Below, piece by piece: positions 1-8,751 of a stretch of DNA of 64,000 nucleotides. The notes below the pieces were generated by a model. It was not told where the DNA came from and did not search any database. It saw only the letters and a list, made by a program, of their open reading frames with translations. The translations under genes were made by a program, and so were the position numbers. Source of the DNA: Synechococcus sp. JA-3-3Ab. GTDB taxonomy: Bacteria; Cyanobacteriota; Cyanobacteriia; Thermostichales; Thermostichaceae. The stretch lies in contig NC_007775.1 in the NCBI RefSeq assembly GCF_000013205.1, positions 372,001-436,000 of the forward strand, written 5' to 3'. Each line of letters begins with the position of its first letter. Positions within the stretch are counted from its first letter, which is position 1.

Positions 1-874
1 GTTGCGCCAACAAGCCTCTTTTGCCAAGGCCGAGCGAACCACCTTGCTGGCGGAGCTGCAGCAGAGCCAGCAGCGCCAGGCAGAACAGGCCCAGCAAATT
101 GCCAAACTGGAGGCGGAGCTGCAGGCTCTGCGCCAAGAGCGAAAAGCCCAAGTGGATCCCAGCGGCGAGGCGGAGTCTCTGCAGACGCAGCGGCTCCTTG
201 CTCTAGAAGAGCAAGTGCAGGCTCTCACCCGGGAGCTCGACGCCTTGCGGGCCGAACGGGATCAGCTTCTCCAAGAGCTGGCTCAGCGGCCCACCCTTGT
301 CCAGTGGCAGGAAGTGCAGCAGCAGCTTCGGGAGCTGGCCCAGCGACCAACTCGGGAAAGCCTGGAAGAAGCCCGGCGGGCACAGGAGCTGGCGGAGGCC
401 CATCATCTGGTTAGCCAGAAACAGATCGAGAAGCTGCAGCAGCAGGTGGCGACTTTGAAAACCGAGTGTGTGCAGGCCCACGCCTATGCCCAAACTCAGG
501 AAAAAGAGGTGGCCCTGTTGTTGCAACGCAATCAGGAGCTGGAGGAGCAGCTAGCCGCTCTGCGGCAGTCGTCTGCGGCTCCTCCCCAAGCAGGTGTCGA
601 GCTCAGGTCTGGCCGCCCGGCTCAGGAACGGGTTCAGGCGGCAGCTGAAGGGCCTGCTCCCTCCCCAGCGGTGGCTGCCGCCCCACCCACCAGCCGACCC
701 ACAACTGGGAGAACGCCCGCTGGTGGGATCCCACCCCTTGCCCTTGAGGAGCGGCAGGATCGGGCGGAGAAGCTGCTGAGACGCTCCGCCTTGGCGGCTG
801 CACGGGCTGGGGGAGAAGGGGGCAGCCGCAGCCGCATCGAGTTGCCGGCTTTTGTACAGCGGCGGCCCTACTGA
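1..874 (+). CDS. Coiled-coil protein, C-terminal part (5' end outside window)
   Basis: The frame is already open at the window edge, so the true start lies upstream. The visible 290 residues are almost entirely Gln/Glu/Leu/Ala/Arg heptad-like sequence (about residues 1-190), which predicts a long alpha-helical coiled coil. A Pro/Ala/Ser-rich low-complexity stretch follows (about 195-245), then a short basic tail ending in RRPY. No enzymatic motif is visible. It ends 7 bp inside the convergent glycosyltransferase gene. A structural or scaffold role is possible but is only inferred from composition; I do not recognise the family. Confidence 0.6.
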   Translation, partial: LRQQASFAKAERTTLLAELQQSQQRQAEQAQQIAKLEAELQALRQERKAQVDPSGEAESLQTQRLLALEEQVQALTRELDALRAERDQLLQELAQRPTLVQWQEVQQQLRELAQRPTRESLEEARRAQELAEAHHLVSQKQIEKLQQQVATLKTECVQAHAYAQTQEKEVALLLQRNQELEEQLAALRQSSAAPPQAGVELRSGRPAQERVQAAAEGPAPSPAVAAAPPTSRPTTGRTPAGGIPPLALEERQDRAEKLLRRSALAAARAGGEGGSRSRIELPAFVQRRPY

Positions 875-2061
875 GGCTGCCATTCTTGCGGATCCAAGCG
901 CTCTCCCGCCTGGAAACGGGGCCAGGCCCAGCGCAGCAGGGATCCCAACTGGGCGTGGAACCGCTCCGGCGCAAATTGCAAGGCATGGGTCCGAATCCGC
1001 TGCGGATCCCATTCCTGGCGCTCCGCCTGGCGCAGCCCTTCGACGAGGGCTTCCACCCTGGCTTCGGGGATGAGGATCCCCGTCTGGCCGTGGATGACGG
1101 TCTCGCGGGTGCCTCCCCGGTTCAGGGCGACCACAGGACGACCACAGGCTTGCGCCTCCACCGCCACCAGGCCAAAATCCTCTTCCCAGGGAAACAGCAG
1201 CAGCCGGCAATTGGCCAGCAGCTCCTGCAGGCGGTCTTGGGGCTGGTGGGGCAAAAACTCCACTTGCGGCCCTGCCAGTTGCTTCAGTCGCGGCAGCTCC
1301 GGCCCTTCCCCCACCACTACCAGGCGGCGGCCCAGCTGCTTACAGGCAGCGATCGCCAAATCCACCCGCTTGTAGGGCACCAGCCGGCCCACCACCAGGT
1401 CGTAGTCGGCTTGGGGATGGGTTACCGGCTCAAACCCCTGCAGCGGCACCGGCGGATAGATAACCACAGCCTCGCGGCGGTAGAGCTTGGCCAGGCGCCG
1501 GCGGATGTGCTGCGAGTTGGCAATCAATAGGTCTGGCCGCTGGGCTGCCACAAAGTCCCACTGGCGCAGGCGGTGCAACAGCCAGCGGCTGAGGGCGGCA
1601 AGCGGGCGGATCCCCGTCAACCCCTCCCGCTCCAGATAGAGCTCCTGGTTTTCCCAGAGGTAACGGGGCGGGCTGTGGATGTAGCTAAGGTGCAGAGTGG
1701 AAGGCCCTGTCAGGATCCCTTTGGCAAAGGCATGGCTGCTGGAGATGACGCAGTCATAGGCGGAGAAGTCAAAGCTCTCGTAGGCCAAGGGCATCCAGGG
1801 CAGCAGGTACTTAAGGCGGCTGTGATAGTTGCGCCGCAGCACCCCCAGCCAGCGGGCCCAGCCCTGCAAAAACGAGGTGTAAACCGACCGCTGCTGCCAG
1901 CTCGGCGGCAAGGTGTGGGACGAGAAGAGGCTGACGTAGAGAGGTGCCTGTGGGGCAAAGGCAAGGAGCTCCTGCAAAACCTTTTCCGATCCCCCTGGCC
2001 AGATCAAATACTCGTGCACCAGCGCCAGGCGCTGCGCCCAGGAGGGATCCCAAGCAGGCAT
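868..2061 (-). CDS. Glycosyltransferase family 4
   Basis: A 397-residue GT-B fold enzyme predicted to transfer a sugar from a nucleotide-sugar donor to a glycan or lipid acceptor at the cytoplasmic face of the membrane. The N-terminal acceptor domain contains HEYLIWPGGSEKVLQEL, with the Gly-rich start typical of GT4. The C-terminal donor domain has VGRLVPYKRVDLAI and VVGEGPE near residues 230-260. The E-x7-E donor-binding motif (EDFGLVAVE) lies near residue 300 and is followed by GRPVVALNRGGTRETV. It lies 2 bp downstream of the PH-like gene on the same strand, so the two may be cotranscribed. The substrate cannot be read from sequence. Confidence 0.85.
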   Translation of the reverse strand: MPAWDPSWAQRLALVHEYLIWPGGSEKVLQELLAFAPQAPLYVSLFSSHTLPPSWQQRSVYTSFLQGWARWLGVLRRNYHSRLKYLLPWMPLAYESFDFSAYDCVISSSHAFAKGILTGPSTLHLSYIHSPPRYLWENQELYLEREGLTGIRPLAALSRWLLHRLRQWDFVAAQRPDLLIANSQHIRRRLAKLYRREAVVIYPPVPLQGFEPVTHPQADYDLVVGRLVPYKRVDLAIAACKQLGRRLVVVGEGPELPRLKQLAGPQVEFLPHQPQDRLQELLANCRLLLFPWEEDFGLVAVEAQACGRPVVALNRGGTRETVIHGQTGILIPEARVEALVEGLRQAERQEWDPQRIRTHALQFAPERFHAQLGSLLRWAWPRFQAGERLDPQEWQPQ

Positions 2062-2063
2062 GG

Positions 2064-2477
2064 CTAGGCTTGGGTCGAGGGGGACCTTTTGCCGATGGGC
2101 CCGCTTACTTGCCTGGCTTTCTCGTCCAGCCGTTCGCTGATGTAGGCGTAGATCTCGCGGAAGCGGGGCACTGCCCGCATCTCTAGGCGGCTGCCGTCTT
2201 TGAGGGTGAGCACCATATCGCCCCAGGTGCCTAGGCCCCGTGGCACCGTCACCACCTTGGCAATCTCTTTGTAAATGACATCAGAGCGCTCCTTGCCGCC
2301 CCAGCCGCCGATCACAGTGATGCGACGGTTGGTTATCCGGTAGTGAACCCAAAGCTTGCGCACCAGGGCGCCCACAAACAGAGGCAAGCCAACGAGGGTG
2401 AGGCCGAGGAAGGAGTTCAACACCAGATCGCCCGTGTGAGGGCCGCCCTCAAAAAAAACTTCTTCTTTGATCGCCAT
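2064..2477 (-). CDS. PH-like domain membrane protein
   Basis: A 137-residue protein. A hydrophobic segment near residues 18-40 is followed by a bacterial PH-like (bPH2/DUF304-type) domain: YRITNRRITVIGGWGGKE, then VIYKEIAKVVTVPRG and MVLTLKDGSRLEMRAVPR. The pattern 'tends to be expressed as: transformed to final coordinate, I-Y-x-E-I' is typical of membrane-anchored bPH proteins, whose biochemical role is mostly unknown. The ATG at 2477 gives a start just before the acidic N-terminus. It ends 2 bp from the GT4 start, which suggests an operon. Confidence 0.7.
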   Translation of the reverse strand: MAIKEEVFFEGGPHTGDLVLNSFLGLTLVGLPLFVGALVRKLWVHYRITNRRITVIGGWGGKERSDVIYKEIAKVVTVPRGLGTWGDMVLTLKDGSRLEMRAVPRFREIYAYISERLDEKARQVSGPIGKRSPSTQA

Positions 2478-2566
2478 GCTCAGCCCACCTAATGTCGAAT
2501 GTCAGCATCAACAATGCTAAAAACAATCTTAAGCTAAACGGTTTCTCACCCCAACTGTCTGCCGAG

Positions 2567-3067
2567 TTAGCGGTGGATGCGGGATCGAGTCAGTTTTTGG
2601 AGGGCTTGCCCCGAGCGGTAGGTAGCCAAGATCAGGTGAACAAACAACACCATCACCACCAGCGCCACCGCCCCGACATTGCCCAGCCAGCCCCACCCTT
2701 CCAGACCTGTCAGAGCCACCAAAGCCCAAGAGGCAGGGTGCAGCATTCCCCCCAAAAGAAGAATCTGGGAGAACAGGTGCCCGGCTGTGAAGCGGGATCC
2801 CAACGCCACCAGCGCCAGGCCGCCGCCGATGTTGATCAGCCCCATATTGCCCAAAAAGGCGTAGCAGATGTGCCAGGCGTACTTTTGTTTGGGCACCTCT
2901 TGCCAGGAAAGGGGTTCCCTAGGGATCCCTGGCAAATCTTGCGGAGCGGGCAGCAGCGGCTGAACCTGACTGAGGATGAGGCCCAGGACGATGGCTGCCA
3001 GCAGCATCACCACTCCCGCCTTTACATTGAGCTTGCCAGGGATGGCCAATTCAGGATGTGCCAACAT
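2567..3067 (-). CDS. Small multi-helix membrane protein, unknown
   Basis: A 166-residue protein with about four predicted membrane segments: near residues 15-35 (KAGVVMLLAAIVLGLIL), 66-90 (a Gly-rich helix), 98-122 and 128-150. The loop between helices 1 and 2 is Pro-rich. No catalytic motif is visible. I could not assign a family with confidence; it looks like one of the short DUF-type membrane proteins common in cyanobacteria. It follows the K+ channel gene by 22 bp on the same strand, so cotranscription is likely, and the pair may act together at the membrane. Confidence 0.6.
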   Translation of the reverse strand: MLAHPELAIPGKLNVKAGVVMLLAAIVLGLILSQVQPLLPAPQDLPGIPREPLSWQEVPKQKYAWHICYAFLGNMGLINIGGGLALVALGSRFTAGHLFSQILLLGGMLHPASWALVALTGLEGWGWLGNVGAVALVVMVLFVHLILATYRSGQALQKLTRSRIHR

Positions 3068-3089
3068 TGCAGGTTCTCTCGATCCCGTC

Positions 3090-3971
3090 CTAGCCTATCC
3101 TGTCTTTGCCCCCAACCGGCAGATTGGCCAGCGGACTGCTGGCTGGAGAGGCTTGGCTATCCGGATAGAGCGGCGTGCCGCAGCGCTTACAAAACTGGGC
3201 ATCCTCATCGTGCTGGGAGAGGCCGCATCCCGGGCAGGCCCACTGCAGCGAGGTGCCGCTTTTCACCAGTTGCTTGATCAGCTCCCCTACTTGCCAAGGG
3301 ATCAGGGCCACGCCCGTCAGGATCATCAGCACCGTCAACAGCCGGCCCAGCTCAGAGGTGGGGGTGAGATCCCCAAACCCTACCGTGGTCATGGTAACAA
3401 CCGAAAAGTAGAAAGCATCCAAAAAGGTGGCAAAAGCGCCGGGATTGGCCGGATGTTCCACCTGGTAGATGAGGCCAGAGTAGACGAAGACAATCGCAAA
3501 GAGAGTAAAAAGGATGCGCAACAAGATGCGGGTGTCGGCGGAGATGACCTGACCAAAGAGGGTCTTGCCCTCCACCAGGCGCAGCAGCCGCAAGATACGA
3601 AACCAGCGCAAGAGGCGGATAAAGCGAATATCCGTCAGCCCGGCAAAAAAAGGCAAAATCGCCAGCAAGTCAATGAGCGAATAGAGGCTGAAGACGTAGC
3701 GCAGCTTCTGCAGGGCCGCTGCCCAGCGCAGTAGATATTCCACCACGAATAGGCCGAGGATGAGGCGATCCAGCCGCTCCAGCCCAAGGCGGAGTTGGGG
3801 GGGAATGGGGTAGGTCTCCACTACAAAAAAGGCAGACGAACAGAAAACCAGCACCGCCACCAGCCAATTGACCCAGCGGCTTTCGGGTGTGTCCTGATCC
3901 CCCCAGTAGCGCTGGAGGAGGCCAGCAGGGGCAAGCTCAGTTTGGGTGGCCTGGGAGGGTAGGGTGGTCAC
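3090..3971 (-). CDS. Voltage-gated-type potassium channel with C-terminal zinc ribbon
   Basis: A 293-residue six-helix channel subunit. S1 is near residues 33-55, S2 near 66-86, and S3 carries LIDLLAILPFF. An Arg-rich S4 (IRFIRLLRWFRILRLLRLV) is spaced every third residue like a voltage sensor. S5 precedes a pore loop with the K+ selectivity filter TTVGFGD near residue 200, and S6 follows. The C-terminus carries a zinc ribbon, CPGC then CKRC about 13 residues later, which is not usual for Kv-type channels and could serve as a redox- or metal-sensitive cytoplasmic domain (inference). A monomer of this size should assemble as a tetramer in the plasma or thylakoid membrane. Confidence 0.85.
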   Translation of the reverse strand: MTTLPSQATQTELAPAGLLQRYWGDQDTPESRWVNWLVAVLVFCSSAFFVVETYPIPPQLRLGLERLDRLILGLFVVEYLLRWAAALQKLRYVFSLYSLIDLLAILPFFAGLTDIRFIRLLRWFRILRLLRLVEGKTLFGQVISADTRILLRILFTLFAIVFVYSGLIYQVEHPANPGAFATFLDAFYFSVVTMTTVGFGDLTPTSELGRLLTVLMILTGVALIPWQVGELIKQLVKSGTSLQWACPGCGLSQHDEDAQFCKRCGTPLYPDSQASPASSPLANLPVGGKDRIG

Positions 3972-4111
3972 AGACGGGATCCCGTTGGGAAGAGATCGAG
4001 AGGGTTTCCCTTGAGCGCCTATCGGGCGTACCTTGACTAGGTTAATGGAAACTAGTAGTAGAGCAAACTTCAGTCCTGCAAACGTCTAGGCTTGAGTTGA
4101 GCATTGAATCG

Positions 4112-4705
4112 ATGTTGCCTCCCATTGTCCTGGCTTCGCAATCTCCTGCCCGCCGCCAATTGTTAGAAGCTGCCCGGATCCCTTTTCGCGTTCAACCCAG
4201 CTACTTTGACGAAAGCCAAATCCAGAGCCCGGATCCGGTGGAGCTGGTGCAGAAGCTGGCTGCGGCCAAAGCCGAAGCGGTGGCGGCTCAGCAACGGGAG
4301 CCCGTCTTGGTGATCGGGGCTGACTCCGTGCTCTACCTAGGGGGGGAGATCCTGGGCAAGCCGGCCAATGCTCTAGAGGCGGAACGGCGCCTGCGGCAAA
4401 TGCGGGGCGAAGTGGGAGAGCTCTACACGGGCCATGCCTTGATTGACACGAGGCAGAACCGCCGCCTCGTCCACTATGCGGTAACACGGGTGTTTTTTGC
4501 CAAGCCCAGCGACGAGGAGATCCGCACCTACGTAGCCACCGGCGAGCCCCTGAACTGTGCCGGCTGTTTTGCCATCGATGGCCGTGGCAGCCTGTTCGTA
4601 GAGCGGATTGAAGGGTGCCCTGGCAACGTCATTGGGCTGAGTTTGCCGTTGCTGCGGCGCATGATCCAGGAATTGGGCTATTCCCTCACCGAAGCCTGGA
4701 ATTAG
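4112..4705 (+). CDS. maf: Maf-like nucleoside triphosphate pyrophosphatase
   Basis: Maf proteins hydrolyse non-canonical or excess NTPs/dNTPs to the monophosphate and PPi. The ATG at 4112 places the family signature at the very start ([18 protein letters not shown]). A TTG at 4097 would add only five residues. Other Maf motifs are present: [10 protein letters not shown] near residue 65, [14 protein letters not shown], and [16 protein letters not shown] near 145. About 197 residues is the normal family length. The gene converges on gatB, and their stop codons overlap by 4 bp. Confidence 0.88.
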   Translation: MLPPIVLASQSPARRQLLEAARIPFRVQPSYFDESQIQSPDPVELVQKLAAAKAEAVAAQQREPVLVIGADSVLYLGGEILGKPANALEAERRLRQMRGEVGELYTGHALIDTRQNRRLVHYAVTRVFFAKPSDEEIRTYVATGEPLNCAGCFAIDGRGSLFVERIEGCPGNVIGLSLPLLRRMIQELGYSLTEAWN

Positions 4706-6174
4706 CCGTCTAGATGCCGCTTGAGCAGCTCGTTGGCCAGCTTGGGATCCGCCCGTCCTTGGGTTTTTTTCATCAGTTGCCCGACAAAGTAGCCGAAGAG
4801 CTTGGTTTTGCCCTCCCGGTACTGCTGCAGTTGCTCGGGGTTCTCGGCCAGCACCTCGGCGATCATTGGCTCCAAGAGGCTGCTATCGGAGATCTGGGTC
4901 AGGCCCTTGGCCTCCACCAGGGCGCGGGCCGAGCCGCCTTTTTCCAGCAGCTCCGGCAGGATCTCCTTGGCAATTTTGCTGGAAATAGTGCCTTGCTCGA
5001 TGAGGCCGATTAGCTCAGCCAGGGTTTCCGGCTTCAAGGCGATGTCCGGGTAGTCCAGCTTGTGGGTGTTGAGGTAGCTGGCGATGTCGCTCATCATCCA
5101 GTTGGCGGCTGCCTTCGGGTCGGCGCCGGCAGCAACCACGGCCTCAAAGTACTCGGCGGTGTTGCGTTCGTCGCTGAGGTAGCGGGAGTCATACACCGAG
5201 AGGCCGTACACCTGTTGGTAGCGCCGCCGCTTCACACTGGGCAATTCCGGCAGCTCCGCCTGCCAGCGGGCTTTTTGCGCTTCCGTCACACGAATGGGCG
5301 GCAGATCCGGCTCCGGAAAATAGCGGTAGTCGCTGGATCCCTCTTTCTTGCGCATGCTGATGGTGCGCTGGCTGTTTTCTTCCCAGAGGCGGGTCTCCTG
5401 TACGATGGGCTCGCCTGCTTCCACGGCCTTAACTTGGCGGTTGAACTCGTACTCGATGGCCCGCTGGATGGCGTTGAAGGAGTTCATGTTCTTGATTTCC
5501 ACCTTCGTGCCAAAGGTCGGGGAGCCCAGCGGGCGCACCGAGATGTTGACGTCGCAGCGCAGGGATCCCTCCTGTAGGTTGCCATCGCACAGCCCGGCGT
5601 AGCGGAGGATGCGGCGCAGCTCCTGTACATACTCGGCTGCTTCTTCCCCAGTGCGGATATCCGGCTCGCTGACGATCTCGATGAGGGGAACTCCTGCCCG
5701 GTTGAAATCCACCAGGGAATAGCTGGATCCCGACAGCCGATCGCTGCCGGCATGCACCAATTTGCCCGCGTCTTCTTCTATGTGCAAACGGGTGATGCCG
5801 ATGCGCTTGCTGCGGCCGTCGCTGAGCTGGATCTCGACCCAGCCGTGGGTGGCAATGGGCAGGTCGTACTGGGAGATTTGGTAGTTTTTGGGCAGGTCGG
5901 GGTAGAAGTACTGCTTGCGGTCGAACTTGCTGTAGGGGGCGATGGTGCAATTGAGGGCCAGGCCAGCCTTGACCGCGTATTCCAGCACCTTCTCGTTCAG
6001 CACGGGCAGGGTGCCGGGCAGGCCCATGCAGACAGGGTCAATTTGGGTGTTGGGGGGAGCGCCAAAGGCCGTCGCGCTGCTGGAGAAGATCTTGGAGCGG
6101 GTGCTGAGCTGGCAGTGCACCTCCAGCCCAATCACAGCTTCGTATTCCACTTTGGCAGGGGCAGCAACCGTCAT
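4702..6174 (-). CDS. gatB: Asp-tRNA(Asn)/Glu-tRNA(Gln) amidotransferase subunit B
   Basis: GatB is the kinase/tRNA-recognition subunit of the GatCAB complex, which converts Glu-tRNA(Gln) to Gln-tRNA(Gln) and, where relevant, Asp-tRNA(Asn) to Asn-tRNA(Asn). Conserved parts are [14 protein letters not shown] at the N-terminus, the cradle-domain signature [30 protein letters not shown], and the C-terminal helical/YqeY-like tail. I prefer the ATG at 6174 (490 residues) because it places the conserved N-terminus where homologues have it. An upstream ATG at 6204 would add ten residues. GatA and GatC are not in this window. The 3' end overlaps maf by 4 bp. Confidence 0.92.
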   Translation of the reverse strand: MTVAAPAKVEYEAVIGLEVHCQLSTRSKIFSSSATAFGAPPNTQIDPVCMGLPGTLPVLNEKVLEYAVKAGLALNCTIAPYSKFDRKQYFYPDLPKNYQISQYDLPIATHGWVEIQLSDGRSKRIGITRLHIEEDAGKLVHAGSDRLSGSSYSLVDFNRAGVPLIEIVSEPDIRTGEEAAEYVQELRRILRYAGLCDGNLQEGSLRCDVNISVRPLGSPTFGTKVEIKNMNSFNAIQRAIEYEFNRQVKAVEAGEPIVQETRLWEENSQRTISMRKKEGSSDYRYFPEPDLPPIRVTEAQKARWQAELPELPSVKRRRYQQVYGLSVYDSRYLSDERNTAEYFEAVVAAGADPKAAANWMMSDIASYLNTHKLDYPDIALKPETLAELIGLIEQGTISSKIAKEILPELLEKGGSARALVEAKGLTQISDSSLLEPMIAEVLAENPEQLQQYREGKTKLFGYFVGQLMKKTQGRADPKLANELLKRHLDG

Positions 6175-6386
6175 GGCCAAACGAGAAAGAGTAGGTTTTC
6201 CCATTCTAGTGGGATATCGCTAGCTGCTGAGCTGCTGCCTCAAACGGTGGGGCGGATCTCGAAGGTGGAGAGGCCTTCGGGTGGCTCGAAGCGGTGTTCG
6301 ACGGCCTCCACCCGCGAGCCGGGGCTGCCCTGCTGGCACCAGCGCAACATCGCCTCCACCGCCGCCGGGGATCCTTCAAAAACCGC

Positions 6387-6520
6387 CTGATACATTTACG
6401 CTGAACACTGCTGAACATCACTGTTCAACTATGCAGCGATAGCATTCTGCTTGTTTCCATTCGCGTTAGCGGGACGGAGTCCAAACAGAATGGCGGTATC
6501 CCGCAAAGCTTTGAGTAGAA
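6387..6520 (-). ncRNA. Candidate omega-RNA of the mini-element
   Basis: TnpB guide RNAs come from the 3' end of tnpB and run into the flanking DNA, which acts as guide. On the minus strand this segment has a hairpin GCGG-GATA-CCGC, an 11-bp stem between 6482-6492 and 6443-6453 enclosing GGAC-TCC-GTCC, and a hairpin at 6412-6427 (TGAACA-TGTTCA). The same stems exist in the larger element with paired substitutions. The sequence leading out of the element at 6386 is acyP (GCGGTTTTTGAAGG), so the predicted guide matches the uninterrupted acyP allele. The 5' end is not defined and expression is unproven. Confidence 0.45.
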
Positions 6521-6689
6521 TACCCAAAGCGCAGTTTCCGTGTCGTCTTACTACCAATTTTCTGCTTTGCTTTGGCTACCATGTTGGCAGACTCGAAAGT
6601 AAACAGAAAGATCAACTGGTAGTAATCCGTACTGAACATATTATACATTATTTTCAGTATAGTTGAGCTTATTATTGACTAGAGTCATG
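6387..6689 (-). mobile_element. 303-bp internally deleted IS607-type element (MITE-like)
   Basis: Both ends match the full element at 38284-40093. The first 27 bases from 6387 are the same, and the last about 60 (ACTGAACATATTATACATTA to GACTAGAGTCATG) are nearly the same. Three segments of an IS are fused: the tnpB 3' end (about 6387-6532), an internal tnpB piece encoding FESANMVAKAKQKIGSKT (about 6533-6630), and the tnpA-side end (6631-6689). The coding pieces differ from the full copy at many positions, so the parent was a relative rather than that copy. There is no target duplication. It lies in acyP in the sense orientation, in a GGAG/G context. No intact transposase remains, so movement would need proteins supplied in trans. 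Confidence 0.85.
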
Positions 6690-6823
6690 CTCCACCCGGC
6701 CATCCCGCAGATTGCGCACCCAGCCGTGGACGCCGGCGTTGCGGGCCATGGCTTCGGTGTAGGCCCGAAACCCCACTCCCTGAACCCGCCCGCGCACCCA
6801 AACGTGAACGCGAACCCTGTCGC

Positions 6824-7015
6824 TCATGCTGAGGGGGATCCCTCCGAGGTGTTGCCAAGTTCTGAAGCCGAGGGCGACTCGGCTGGCTGGGCCGTAGCTT
6901 TCTCCGCCTGCTGCTCTAGGCGCTGCCAGAGAAAGTTGACAAGGGCAACCAGTCCCACGATCCCCAGCGAGATCCCGCCGGCGTACCCAATGGCTTGCCA
7001 CAGCACAGGAGACAT
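6824..7015 (-). CDS. Small single-helix membrane protein
   Basis: The start chosen is the ATG at 7015, behind a GCGAGG ribosome-binding site, giving 63 residues ([18 protein letters not shown] and onward). One hydrophobic helix spans about residues 8-30, followed by [12 protein letters not shown] and a Ser/Ala/Pro-rich tail. Its TGA overlaps the acyP ATG as ATGA, so the pair formed an operon before acyP was interrupted. The open frame extends upstream to 7144 with a Cys-containing N-terminus, but that region looks less like coding sequence. The function is not recognised. Confidence 0.6.
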   Translation of the reverse strand: MSPVLWQAIGYAGGISLGIVGLVALVNFLWQRLEQQAEKATAQPAESPSASELGNTSEGSPSA

Positions 7016-7183
7016 AGGCCAACCTCGCTGGTGCAGAAAGCTCCCTTCTGACCTTACCAGACGGAAACCCCAGAGAGAGGGGATCCCTGGCGGCTTGGCC
7101 CTCTCCTCGACAACGCCCTCCAAGCTGGACAAGATTCGGCACAATGGGGAGAAGTGTTGCTAGCGAGCAGTTGAGAAGAGGCC

Positions 7184-8626
7184 ATGGCCCACAAACTCTG
7201 GATCTACGGCCAATGGGTTGACAGCCAAGGGGGAAACCTGATGGTCATCGAGAACCCGGCTACGGGCGAGCAATTGGCGGAGGTGGTGGACGCCAGCCCT
7301 GCCGATGTGGATCGGGCGGTGCAGGCGGCCCACACGGCTTTCTACGATGGCCGTTGGTCGAAGCTCACCCCCGGCGAGCGATCCCTGGCCCTCTGGAAGT
7401 TGGCGGATCTCATCGAAGCTCGCGCTGCCGAGCTGGCCCGTCTGGAGTCGGAAAACACCGGCAAGCCCTACGAGCTGGTCAGCTTGGGAGGGGATCTGGC
7501 CTTTGCGGTGGATAACCTGCGTTTCTTTGCCGCTGCCGCCCGCGACATCCATGGTTTGAGCGCCGGAGAATACGCCAGAGGTTACACCTCGCTATTTCGC
7601 AAGGAGCCAGTGGGGGTGTGCGCGCAAATTACCCCTTGGAACTACCCGCTGCTGATGGCCGTCTGGAAGATCGGCCCCGCCCTGGCTGCCGGCTGCACAG
7701 TAGTGCTCAAGCCCGCTCCCACCACCCCTCTGACTACCCTGATGCTGGCGGAGCTGACTGCTGAGGCCGGGATCCCGCCGGGGGTGGTCAACATCGTTAC
7801 CGGAGGCGATGCTACCGGCCAAGCCCTGGTGGAGCACCCGCAGGTACGCATGGTCAGCCTCACCGGCTCTACTGCCACTGGCAAGCAGGTGATGCGGACG
7901 GCGGCAGACACTCTCAAGCGGGTGCATCTGGAGCTGGGAGGCAAAGCCCCGTTTTTGGTTTTCGAGGATGCCGACGTGGAGACTGTGGCCGCCAAGGCTG
8001 CTTTTGCCGCCACCTTCAACAGCGGCCAGGACTGCACGGCAGCCACCCGCCTCTATGTGCACGAGAGCAAGCTGGCGCAGATGCAAGAGGCCATCGTCGA
8101 GGCGATGCGCAAAGTAAGGCTGGGATCCCCTTTTGAGGCGGGGGTGGAGATGGGGCCCTTGGTCTCGGCAGCCCAGCGGGAGCGGGTGAGGGGATTTGTG
8201 GAGCGGGCCAAAGCCGAGGGAGCCAAGGTGCTGACCGGCGGGCGGATCCCTCCTCAGTTTGACCGGGGCTACTACTACGAACCCACAGTGATTACCCATG
8301 TCGATCAAAAAGCGGAGATCGTGCAGAGTGAGGTTTTTGGGCCGGTCCTCACGCTCGGCTCGTTCCGCGAAGAAGCGGAAGCGCTACGCCTGGGCAATGA
8401 CGTCCTATACGGGCTGGCGGCTTCTGTGTGGACTCAAGACCTCGGACGAGCCATGAAACTGGCCGCCGATCTGGAGTTCGGAACCGTCTGGATCAACGAT
8501 CATCTCCCCATCGCCTCCGAGGCTCCCCACGGCGGCTTCAAGCAATCGGGATTTGGCAAAGATCTCTCGGCAGAGGCCGTGCGAGAGTATCAAATTGCCA
8601 AGCATGTGATGATTGCTACTTGTTGA
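7184..8626 (+). CDS. NAD(P)-dependent aldehyde dehydrogenase (aminobutyraldehyde/betaine-aldehyde type)
   Basis: A 480-residue ALDH superfamily member that oxidises an aldehyde to the acid with NAD(P)+. The Rossmann-fold part has [20 protein letters not shown] and [12 protein letters not shown]. The general base Glu is in LELGGKAP near residue 250, and the nucleophile Cys is in [12 protein letters not shown] near 285. The C-terminal motif VFGPVLTL is near 385. The GQDCTAATR signature resembles gamma-aminobutyraldehyde dehydrogenases (PatD/YdcW type), which would point to polyamine or 4-aminobutyrate metabolism, but betaine aldehyde is also possible. It stands alone between divergent neighbours. 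Confidence 0.88.
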   Translation: MAHKLWIYGQWVDSQGGNLMVIENPATGEQLAEVVDASPADVDRAVQAAHTAFYDGRWSKLTPGERSLALWKLADLIEARAAELARLESENTGKPYELVSLGGDLAFAVDNLRFFAAAARDIHGLSAGEYARGYTSLFRKEPVGVCAQITPWNYPLLMAVWKIGPALAAGCTVVLKPAPTTPLTTLMLAELTAEAGIPPGVVNIVTGGDATGQALVEHPQVRMVSLTGSTATGKQVMRTAADTLKRVHLELGGKAPFLVFEDADVETVAAKAAFAATFNSGQDCTAATRLYVHESKLAQMQEAIVEAMRKVRLGSPFEAGVEMGPLVSAAQRERVRGFVERAKAEGAKVLTGGRIPPQFDRGYYYEPTVITHVDQKAEIVQSEVFGPVLTLGSFREEAEALRLGNDVLYGLAASVWTQDLGRAMKLAADLEFGTVWINDHLPIASEAPHGGFKQSGFGKDLSAEAVREYQIAKHVMIATC

Positions 8627-8751
8627 GGGGTGGCTCTGGCAACCTCGTTCGAGGAAGAGGCTAGCGGTAGCCAGTTGGCAAGGCTCCGGGAAACTCCTAC
8701 AAGCGATAGACTTGAGTGCATGTCTCCCTACCTCGAGCCCCTATCGTGCCG

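Larger units (their letters stand above)
6240..6827 (-). pseudogene. acyP: Acylphosphatase interrupted by a 303-bp mini-IS
   Basis: Residues 1-46 (6827 to 6690) contain the active-site loop [10 protein letters not shown] and the catalytic Asn region [12 protein letters not shown]. Residues 47-94 plus stop (6386 to 6240) contain AVFEGSPAAVEAMLRW and end in FEIRPTV. Deleting 6387-6689 joins these into a normal 94-residue acylphosphatase, an enzyme that hydrolyses carboxyl-phosphate bonds. In the present allele translation runs five codons (HDSSQ) into the insert and stops. The product therefore keeps both catalytic residues but loses the last half of the ferredoxin-like fold. The start overlaps the upstream gene's stop as ATGA, which implies translational coupling. 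Confidence 0.9.

Noticed and set aside
6466-6648. 60-codon frame as a separate gene
   Set aside because: It is a fused remnant of two tnpB pieces within the mini-IS.
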